From Puniceicoccaceae bacterium (GTDB taxonomy: Bacteria; Verrucomicrobiota; Verrucomicrobiia; Opitutales; Coraliomargaritaceae), in the NCBI GenBank assembly GCA_002729725.1, contig PBYS01000060.1, positions 62,001 to 126,000 on the forward strand: a DNA stretch of 64,000 bases. The letters are read 5' to 3'. The position numbers and the translations under genes are program-made. The first letter of the stretch is position 1. Each line of letters opens with the position of its first letter. The notes beneath the pieces are model-generated. The model was not told the DNA's origin. It saw only the letters and a program-made list of their open reading frames with translations, and searched no databases. This document shows, piece by piece, positions 57,722 to 64,000 of the stretch.

Positions 57722-57746
57722 GCGTTTAGGGAATTACCCTAAACGC
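57722..57746. terminator. Strong stem-loop downstream of the glucosylglycerate operon
   Basis: A perfect ten-base inverted repeat GCGTTTAGGG-AATTA-CCCTAAACGC lies between the stop of the fused enzyme (minus strand, 57773) and the DUF6172 start. It lacks a T run, but the stem is long. It probably terminates or stabilises the upstream transcript. Confidence 0.6.
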
Positions 57747-57772
57747 AATCGCTATTTAATGAGAGAAATCAG

Positions 57773-60760
57773 CTACACTTTATTCGAAATCCAGACGGAG
57801 CTATACGGCTCCAGTACAATTTCACCTTCGAGGTCTGCGTAGCTCTCGCCGCTAATCAAGTCGCACCATGTTTCGGTAGCGATCAGGTTGAGCTCGACTA
57901 ATGGAATGGTTTGCCGCTCCGCAGATACGTTGTTTAGAGCGAAGAGTGATTGATCTCGGTTCAGGCTCTCACGCCAGAAGGCGAACACTTGATCCGAGAA
58001 GTGCAAGGTATATTGCGTGGCATTTGGGTGAAAGGCCGGCTGCTTGCGGCGGATCTCGATCAAACGCTTCATCTCTGCGAAAACTGCCTTATGGTGGCGT
58101 TCGTCGTCTTGCAGCGCGGCGTTGAGCTCATCTGCGGGCCACTGAAAGCGATTGATCGTGCGGGCACGACCGGTTCGTGCCATACCCTCGCGATTATTTT
58201 CAGTGCCCAGCAGGCTGTGAATATAGATCGCAGGTAAACCTTCCAGGGCGAGCATGATGGTATGAGCGCAGATGAAGCGTGCCATTTGCAGGCCATCTTC
58301 GCTGCCGCCAATTGTCTTCGCCATCGCACTGTAGAGCGAGATGTTGGCCTCGTAAGGCGTCAGGTCCCCCTCTGGTGTGCGACGCATGGAAATCTCGCCA
58401 CCACTATCGCGTAAATTCTCAACCAAGCCGTCCAATTCTTCACTGGACAACAAACCTTCAGCGGGACGCAGACCGATGCCATCATGAGAGGCGATAAAGT
58501 TCAGATAAGCGCGGCCACGACGTGCTGGCGGCATCGACATCATCCATGTCTTCAAGTGCTGACAGTTGCCACTTAAAATCGAATTAAGCAGCAGTGGTGG
58601 CAGTGAGAAGTTATAGATTAGGTGCGCCTCATTATCGTTGCCAAAGTAGCTCAAATTCTCGCGATTGGGCACATTGGTTTCGGTAATCAACACCGCCGAT
58701 GGCTCCAAGTTCTCGATCACGATGCGCAACAACTTGATCAGCTCATGCGTTTGCGGTAGATGCACGCAGGTCGTGCCTGACTGCTTCCATAGGAAGGCGA
58801 TCGCATCCAAGCGAAAGTAGCGAATTCCTTGCTCTACGTAGTGGCGTATGATGCGCACGATTTCGTAGAGCACCTCTGGGTTCCTATAGTTTAGATCGAT
58901 TTGGTCTTCGCTAAAGGTGCACCATACGTGCTTTTCGCCGTCGACGGTTTGCACTTCTGTCAAGAGCGGCGTGCTGCGCGGCCGAACCACTGCAGATAGA
59001 TCTTCGTAGTCAGTCCCTTCGATAAAGTAATCACGGCCGGGATCGCGGCCTTTGAGGAAATTCTTAAACCAGCGCGATTCGCTTGAGCAGTGATTGATCA
59101 CTAAGTCCGCCATGATGTCGAAGTCCTCGCCGATGGACTGCAAGTCTTCCCAAGTGCCGAGCTTTGTATCGATTGCCTTGTAATCGATCACCGAGAAACC
59201 GTCGTCGGAACTGTAGGGATTGAAAGGCAAAACGTGCACCGCACTCAGCGTGTCTCGTAAATCGCGCACTAAGAAGTTTTTAAGCTCCCGTAAGGGCTTG
59301 CGAGTCTCGCTAATGATGGAATCGCCATAGGTGATCATCATCACATCGGATTGATCCCACTTACTAGTGCCAAGCGCCACCGGGGCCACTTGCTCCGACA
59401 TGTTGGCTGCTTCCAGCAAATGATCGGTAATGGCTTCTGCCTGGTCTGCGCCATAGATCTCGTTGACGTGCAGGGCCACACGTTGACGCACGCGCTGTGT
59501 CTTCGGGTGTAAGGCTGGGTTGACTACAATCTCGGAGCCGAACTCCTGACGATCGTCTTCAACGGCCTCTTTGAGCTGGTGCAAGATGTCCGGCACCGCC
59601 GCGATAACACGTTTCCAACTGGGCATGAAGGGCACATCCATCGACTTGCTCGGGTCTAGGAACTCTTCGCCGGCATTTAAAATGTTCTCCGCAAAGACTT
59701 CGACCGCTGCGCCCTCGGTGTGGCGGTCAAATTTGAGACCATTGATCATGGCATCGTTGTGGTAGCTATCCACCATGTCCAAAGCGATGCGGAAGTATGC
59801 GGCTTTGATCGTGCGCACATGCTCGTGTGAAAACACCTGCCCCTGTGTCGCCATCTTGCGATAGAGGGATTTTGTGATGTCACAACTCATTTTTGAGAGT
59901 CCGCGACTGCGATCTTCCAGAGAGAGATCCTGGTGCTTGTGATCGTAGGTATCGGCCACATCGACCTGACAAATTTGATTGGTCGAATAATTGCGCTGCA
60001 TTTCAGAGAGCACGCCCATTTCCAAGCCCCAGTCCGACGGGATACGAATGTCCTCGATCACATCGCGTTGCATTGAAAATTCGCCAGCTAAGGGATAGTG
60101 AAAACTGTCGAGGTAATCCAAATACTCATTGCCACCGCAGACTTTTTTCAAGGCACGGATCAAAGGCGTCACCAAAAGTCGGCAGACACGCCCATTCATG
60201 GAATTGTTGGCCACGCGCGCATAATAGCCCTTACAAAACTTATAGCTAAAGGACGGATTAGCGACGGGATAGATCAAGCGTGCGAGCATGTCGCGCTTGT
60301 AAGTAGTGATATCGCAATCGTGCAGTGCGACCGCCTCGGCCTTGCCGGCCGCCAGCACATAGCCGAACATATACCAGACATTGCGCCCCTTGCCCATCTC
60401 CTTAGGAGCGAGCCCCTTTTCCTGTAGCAAGGCATCAATTTTGCGCAAACGAGGCCCATCGTTCCAAAGCACTTCAGGCTGTTGCGGCAAGCGGCTAAAA
60501 AACTCCAGCGCGTGACGGTATTCCGCTTCGTTGGCGCGGTCCAGCCCGACCACAATTTGATCCAGATAAGGCACATCTGCCAGCTCATCGACAATGGATG
60601 AGAGTGCGGGCATCTGCAGCTCCGAATAGAGTGAAGGCAATACCAAGGCCATCGGTCGGCGCTTGCGAAATTGCATAAGGTCCGCTTCCAGCTTTTCCAG
60701 CGGGCGGTTATTAAGCTGATGCAGCGTAGTGATCAGTCCGTGTTGATGAAAATCTCCCAT
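57773..60760 (-). CDS. Fusion of GpgS-like glucosyltransferase and GH13_18 glucosylglycerate phosphorylase-like enzyme
   Basis: This is a 995-residue two-enzyme fusion. Residues 1-400 are a GT-A glucosyl-3-phosphoglycerate synthase-like domain: ALVLPSLYSEL (38-48), the DCD metal site (148-150), FCKGYYAR and DWGLEMGVLSEM. Residues about 460-995 are a sucrose-phosphorylase-like GH13_18 barrel: HVLPFNPYSSDDGF, nucleophile Asp652 in RYFRLDAIAF, acid/base Glu694 in LITETNVPN and Asp760 in ASHDGIG. Subfamily 18 includes glucosylglycerate phosphorylase, so this half probably breaks the compatible solute down to glucose-1-phosphate and glycerate. Synthesis and degradation joined in one chain is odd. 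A glucosyl-3-phosphoglycerate phosphatase gene lies 15 bases upstream. Mannosyl rather than glucosyl specificity is an alternative. Confidence 0.88.
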   Translation of the reverse strand: MGDFHQHGLITTLHQLNNRPLEKLEADLMQFRKRRPMALVLPSLYSELQMPALSSIVDELADVPYLDQIVVGLDRANEAEYRHALEFFSRLPQQPEVLWNDGPRLRKIDALLQEKGLAPKEMGKGRNVWYMFGYVLAAGKAEAVALHDCDITTYKRDMLARLIYPVANPSFSYKFCKGYYARVANNSMNGRVCRLLVTPLIRALKKVCGGNEYLDYLDSFHYPLAGEFSMQRDVIEDIRIPSDWGLEMGVLSEMQRNYSTNQICQVDVADTYDHKHQDLSLEDRSRGLSKMSCDITKSLYRKMATQGQVFSHEHVRTIKAAYFRIALDMVDSYHNDAMINGLKFDRHTEGAAVEVFAENILNAGEEFLDPSKSMDVPFMPSWKRVIAAVPDILHQLKEAVEDDRQEFGSEIVVNPALHPKTQRVRQRVALHVNEIYGADQAEAITDHLLEAANMSEQVAPVALGTSKWDQSDVMMITYGDSIISETRKPLRELKNFLVRDLRDTLSAVHVLPFNPYSSDDGFSVIDYKAIDTKLGTWEDLQSIGEDFDIMADLVINHCSSESRWFKNFLKGRDPGRDYFIEGTDYEDLSAVVRPRSTPLLTEVQTVDGEKHVWCTFSEDQIDLNYRNPEVLYEIVRIIRHYVEQGIRYFRLDAIAFLWKQSGTTCVHLPQTHELIKLLRIVIENLEPSAVLITETNVPNRENLSYFGNDNEAHLIYNFSLPPLLLNSILSGNCQHLKTWMMSMPPARRGRAYLNFIASHDGIGLRPAEGLLSSEELDGLVENLRDSGGEISMRRTPEGDLTPYEANISLYSAMAKTIGGSEDGLQMARFICAHTIMLALEGLPAIYIHSLLGTENNREGMARTGRARTINRFQWPADELNAALQDDERHHKAVFAEMKRLIEIRRKQPAFHPNATQYTLHFSDQVFAFWRESLNRDQSLFALNNVSAERQTIPLVELNLIATETWCDLISGESYADLEGEIVLEPYSSVWISNKV

Positions 60761-60775
60761 AGGTAATGTAGGTAT

Positions 60776-61570
60776 TTAGCAGTATTCGTCTAGGATGGAT
60801 AAGACCGCTGCGTTCCAACCCTTAGACGTTGGGAGCGGAGCGTGCACCACGCGTGGCGCATAGGGTGTAATGTGTGGGCCGTCTGCATGCGGAATCACCA
60901 CGGCGATATCCGCCGCTTCCAGCATGGCTGTGTCGTTGGCACTGTCGCCAAGGGCAACCAGCACCCACTCCACATCCGGCTCTCGGTCTTGATAAAATTT
61001 CAAAGCAGCTGCGGTGCCGTCCGCCTTGTCGGCGCTCCCCATCAAATGCCAGAAGCGGCCGCCGCGCAACATACGAATCCCGCGGGTCGAGAGCGCTTCG
61101 GCAAATGCCAAGCGATGCACCTCGGTATCGTTCCAAGTGATCGGCTCCGTCGCCAGCCGCGAGCGCGAGCGCTGCGCCTGTGGAATCGAGAGTCCCGTGC
61201 GTTCAGAAAGCTCTTGATCCGACCAGTCATCAAAACCGGCAAACTTATAGCCTAAGCGACAACGCAACTCATGCGCGGCTTGTAAAATCTCACTGCGCGC
61301 GATGCCGTTAATCTGAACGGCATAGTCGCCCGGTCGTTCTTTGCGAATCGCCAGCAGGCCGCCATTTTCCGCAACGATCGGCGAGTCTAGATCCAGCGAC
61401 TTGGCCAAATCCTCCATCTCGGCCAGCGTCTTGCTTGAATTTAACACCAGCGGTAGCCCCAGATTCCGCAAGCGCAGAATCGCTGGCGCTGCTTGCGCCC
61501 ATGAATAACTGTGATCCAGGAAAGTGGCATCCAAGTCGGTGACGAAAAGAAGTTTTTGTGACTGCCCCAT
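60776..61570 (-). CDS. Mannosyl/glucosyl-3-phosphoglycerate phosphatase, HAD family
   Basis: This 264-residue HAD phosphatase of the MPGP type removes the phosphate from mannosyl- or glucosyl-3-phosphoglycerate to give the compatible solute. Motif I is VTDLDATFLDH (Asp12, Asp14), motif II NSSKT, motif III around ADKADGTAAA (Lys), motif IV ALGDSANDTAML. The cap contains AGFDDWSDQELSERTGL, typical of the family. It is the first gene of a two-gene operon with the fused synthase/phosphorylase. With the GpgS domain, glucosylglycerate is the most likely product. Confidence 0.9.
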   Translation of the reverse strand: MGQSQKLLFVTDLDATFLDHSYSWAQAAPAILRLRNLGLPLVLNSSKTLAEMEDLAKSLDLDSPIVAENGGLLAIRKERPGDYAVQINGIARSEILQAAHELRCRLGYKFAGFDDWSDQELSERTGLSIPQAQRSRSRLATEPITWNDTEVHRLAFAEALSTRGIRMLRGGRFWHLMGSADKADGTAAALKFYQDREPDVEWVLVALGDSANDTAMLEAADIAVVIPHADGPHITPYAPRVVHAPLPTSKGWNAAVLSILDEYC

Positions 61571-61641
61571 CCGACTCAGAACGCGCTGTCAATATTCCGC
61601 AGAACTTGCACCCGCGCAAAGGCCGGTCGCAATTCTTGTGC

Positions 61642-61666
61642 CTCCCGACGCATGCGCATGCGGGAG
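61642..61666. repeat. Imperfect inverted repeat upstream of the phosphatase gene
   Basis: CTCCCGACGCATGCG and CGCATGCGGGAG overlap to form an imperfect palindrome with a CGCATGCGCATGCG core. It lies in the 225-base region between the NasS-like stop and the phosphatase start, so it could act as a terminator of the former or an operator for the latter. The rest of the region shows no gene. Confidence 0.4.
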
Positions 61667-61795
61667 AGCCGTTGAACAAATATTCGCAGATAATGAGAAA
61701 ACATAAATAGTGCATAGCAATTCGCATGCCAACTTGAAATTTAGCAATGGCGCGCCAGTGAATTTACTCTAACACTATAATGCGTTACTTAGGCT

Positions 61796-62854
61796 TCAAC
61801 CAACCAGCTCACGCGTTGCCTGCAGGTAGATCGATTCACGATAAATACTGGAAACGGAATTTTCAGTGCTAACGCTACTAGAGCAATGCGGAATAAAGCG
61901 CAATAGATCCTGATAAACCTGTGTAGCACGCGCTAGATCGGGGCAATTCAACTGATCACCGCTAAAGCGGATAAAAGTGCCGCTGGCAGCCTTGCCGTAG
62001 CCCTTCGGGAATTCTTCCGAAAACGCATGAGACAGGGTCTTGGGGCTGCAGTTTAAATATTCGGAGCGCGACAGCATGTTGAGCATTTCGCTGCGAGTAT
62101 CACTGTTGTCACAATACTCACAGGCCTGCAACAGCACTTGTATCATCTTAATATACTCCTCACCTCGATAGCTATAAAAACGCTCGGTCGTCGCGAGCAC
62201 TTTTTCCGGATAACCACTGGCGATCTCAGAACTCGTGGCAACGCACCATCCGAGCTCCTCTTCAATCGCCAATGAGCTCCATGGCTCGCCCACGCAGAAG
62301 CCGTCAATATTATTAGCCGCCAGATTACGCACCATCTGATCGGGCGGTAGAACCGAAATAATGACGTCTTCTTGCGGCTTGATACCTTGGGCCTCGAGCC
62401 AGCGACATAGGGTAAAGTGATGCGACGATGCATGAGAAACGACCCCCAATACCAGTTTGCGTGGATGAAATCCACTTTTGATATAACGCCGTAAGCTTAG
62501 ACCGTCATCCACGCCTTCCTCGTGGAGCTGCTTCGAAAGTGTAATTGCATTGCCATTACAATTGAGCACCATTCCGGTGATAACTTCGGTTTTGCTCACG
62601 TTGACGCCCATCTGCATCATAAACGGCATGGGGCTCAGCGCTTGCGCGACATCCAGCTCGCCGAAGGCGAGTTTGTCACGTATTGTCGCCCAACCGACCT
62701 CTCGCGATAGCTCTATATCGAGCCCAGCCTCGCGAAACATGCCAAGACTGTCCGCAATCACCAACGGCGCTGCATCGAGTAATCGAACATATCCTAATTG
62801 AATTGAAGCATTGCGGCGTGAGCGAATGGCAAAGTCTGAAGTAACGGTAAACAT
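61796..62854 (-). CDS. NrtA/CmpA-family protein without signal peptide (NasS-like sensor)
   Basis: The protein has the periplasmic-binding fold of nitrate/bicarbonate binding proteins ([61 protein letters not shown]) in 352 residues. It has no signal peptide or lipobox, so it is likely cytosolic. Cytosolic members such as NasS sense nitrate and hold the RNA-binding antiterminator NasT. No nasT is visible here. It is divergent from a LysR regulator over 81 bases. It could also be an acquired copy of an ABC transporter subunit. Ligand not determined. Confidence 0.8.
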   Translation of the reverse strand: MFTVTSDFAIRSRRNASIQLGYVRLLDAAPLVIADSLGMFREAGLDIELSREVGWATIRDKLAFGELDVAQALSPMPFMMQMGVNVSKTEVITGMVLNCNGNAITLSKQLHEEGVDDGLSLRRYIKSGFHPRKLVLGVVSHASSHHFTLCRWLEAQGIKPQEDVIISVLPPDQMVRNLAANNIDGFCVGEPWSSLAIEEELGWCVATSSEIASGYPEKVLATTERFYSYRGEEYIKMIQVLLQACEYCDNSDTRSEMLNMLSRSEYLNCSPKTLSHAFSEEFPKGYGKAASGTFIRFSGDQLNCPDLARATQVYQDLLRFIPHCSSSVSTENSVSSIYRESIYLQATRELVG

Positions 62855-62909
62855 TTGCCCTCAGATAAGCATTGACCATACCTATTTAAAAAATAAATAA
62901 AAAGAATAC

Positions 62910-62928
62910 ATTCATACATTAAATGAAT
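62910..62928. promoter_or_regulatory. Likely LysR-type operator between the divergent genes
   Basis: A perfect dyad ATTCAT-N7-ATGAAT contains the T-N11-A core expected of LysR-family boxes and lies eight bases before the lysR ATG, in an AT-rich gap. Placement fits autoregulation and control of the divergent gene. Confidence 0.5.
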
Positions 62929-62935
62929 TTCTCTC

Positions 62936-63889
62936 ATGCTTGAAACGATCGACAGCCGCCAACTTCTAGCCTTTTGTACTTTGGTTCAAACGGGAAGCTT
63001 TACAGAAACTGCGCGCATACTGAGCCTTACGCAGTCGGCCATCAGTCACTCGGTCAAAAATTTAGAGACAGACCTACGCTGCCAACTAGTCACTCGCACC
63101 GGGCGCAAGATCAACATCACTGATGATGGCGAAGAACTGTATAAAGATGCGCAAAATATTCTGAATCAAATGCAAGGGGCGCGCATGCGCATTCAGGACC
63201 GAGTCAACTGGGGGCGTGGAAGGCTACGTATCGGTGCCAGCACGACAGCTTGCCAACATATATTGCCTAATGTATTACGAGAGTTTAATGAGTGTTTCCC
63301 AGACTGCATACTGACCATCACACCTGCCGACACCCCGCAACTACTAGAAATGACTCGTCGCCATGAGATTGACTTGGCGATCATCGTGACTCCGTCAGAC
63401 CTTAAAGAGATTGAAGCGAAGCCGTTATTTTCAGATGAATTAATATTGGTGACCTCCCCAATCCACGAATTTGCACAAAGTGGCCGCGCCCGAATGGCTA
63501 AAATTGCGCAGGAACGCATGGTCTTGTATAATAAAGGCAGCCATACCTTCGATTTGGTAGAACAAGCATTTCGCCAAAACAAACTGCTGATGCAAAACTA
63601 CATCGAACTGGGCAGTATGGAAGCGATTAAGGAACTGGTAAAAATTAACTACGGAGTCAGCTTTCTCGCCTCATGGACAGTCGAGAACGAGATCAATACG
63701 GGTAGTTTAATGCAAATATCCACCGGTCAACGAAAACTCATCCGCAATTGGGGCATCAGCTATGCGAAGGACAAGAAACTTTCTATTACTGAAGAAACTT
63801 TCCTAGGCATTAGCCAAGCAGTATGCAGCAAAATGCATTCAAGCAAACAAACTGGCTCCAGCAAGAGCACAGGCAAGAAGCCCCATTAA
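62936..63889 (+). CDS. LysR family transcription regulator
   Basis: This is a 317-residue LTTR. The N-terminal winged helix ([22 protein letters not shown], then [15 protein letters not shown]) is canonical. The effector domain follows ([21 protein letters not shown] onward) with a RLRIGAST start and two alpha/beta lobes. The last 20 residues are a Lys/Ser-rich tail. It shows CysB/CbbR-like organisation and is divergent from a NrtA/NasS-like gene, suggesting nitrogen or carbon control. Regulon unknown. Confidence 0.92.
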   Translation: MLETIDSRQLLAFCTLVQTGSFTETARILSLTQSAISHSVKNLETDLRCQLVTRTGRKINITDDGEELYKDAQNILNQMQGARMRIQDRVNWGRGRLRIGASTTACQHILPNVLREFNECFPDCILTITPADTPQLLEMTRRHEIDLAIIVTPSDLKEIEAKPLFSDELILVTSPIHEFAQSGRARMAKIAQERMVLYNKGSHTFDLVEQAFRQNKLLMQNYIELGSMEAIKELVKINYGVSFLASWTVENEINTGSLMQISTGQRKLIRNWGISYAKDKKLSITEETFLGISQAVCSKMHSSKQTGSSKSTGKKPH

Positions 63890-64000
63890 TCACACCAAGG
63901 TGCCCCCTCTTACTTCAACGAGGCCCTCCCCCACCTAAGGAGTAAATTACAATTCAATACTATTTTAATAGCTCAGCAAGTTCGGTCGCTTGAAGCCAAG
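63890..64000. other. Right-edge intergenic sequence with a possible partial minus-strand gene
   Basis: After the lysR stop there is a 70-base non-coding stretch. From 63960 to the edge the minus strand could encode the last twelve residues (WLQATELAELLK and a TAG stop) of a gene starting outside. Too short to support firmly. Confidence 0.2.

Noticed and set aside
61308..61727. Minus-strand 139-residue ORF overlapping the phosphatase gene
   Set aside because: It is out of frame with the clearly coding phosphatase over most of its length, and the unique part shows no features.

Overview
The window looks like a chromosomal segment from a free-living Gram-negative bacterium of roughly balanced base composition. 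My best guess is the Verrucomicrobiota (Opitutia). The basis is an exosortase/PEP-CTERM system, outer-membrane polysaccharide export proteins, a glucosylglycerate pathway and few strong Shine-Dalgarno sites. The phylum is an inference, not something the sequence proves. I saw no tRNA, rRNA, CRISPR array or transposase.

Layout. The left edge (1-4261, minus) is the 5' part of a very large secreted TPR protein. malQ follows (4554-6080). A long plus-strand, mostly overlapping gene string (6255-22947) starts with a polyisoprenyl-phosphate sugar transferase and a hexapeptide nucleotidyltransferase-like protein. It then carries a signalling block: an H-NOX nitric-oxide sensor, a hybrid histidine kinase, a degenerate receiver/kinase whose phospho-Asp is Asn, an RsbW-GAF-SpoIIE phosphatase and a CheY-like receiver. 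Next come a phosphodiesterase-like protein, a CBS-type pyrophosphatase, four glycosyltransferases, an O-antigen-ligase-like polymerase and a uridine-kinase-like protein. A second, minus-strand string (38338 down to 24092) holds a stand-alone STAS protein, a nucleotidyltransferase-like protein, three glycosyltransferases (one a WecG/TagA enzyme fused to a STAS domain), a chain-length regulator with a degenerate kinase domain, two polysaccharide export proteins and a Wzx flippase. It ends with remnants of exosortase-like sequence, an EpsI-like protein, a sigma-54 activator and another glycosyltransferase. A plus-strand trio (38678-43033) encodes a membrane TPR protein, an intact exosortase (Cys/Arg/His triad) and an EpsI-domain protein.

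The right third is mostly housekeeping: an SDR/DUF2867 protein, Dps, a MazG-like pyrophosphohydrolase, metG, a secreted endonuclease/phosphatase-family lipoprotein, menB, slyX, two PilT-type ATPases, a GAF-receiver protein, glgB, a trypsin-like protease with a PEP-CTERM tail, rpe and a DUF6172 protein. It also holds a glucosylglycerate cassette (a HAD phosphatase plus a 995-residue fusion of a GpgS-like glycosyltransferase with a GH13_18 phosphorylase) and a cytoplasmic NrtA/NasS-like protein divergent from a LysR regulator.

Main idea. The exopolysaccharide locus appears to contain its own nitric-oxide input and a partner-switching output: RsbW kinase and SpoIIE phosphatase in one polypeptide, and two STAS targets encoded among the glycosyltransferases, one of them fused to a glycosyltransferase. 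This resembles Vibrio fischeri SypE/SypA control but has an H-NOX front end and an enzyme-fused STAS. Linking these parts into one circuit is inference from gene order and conserved residues.
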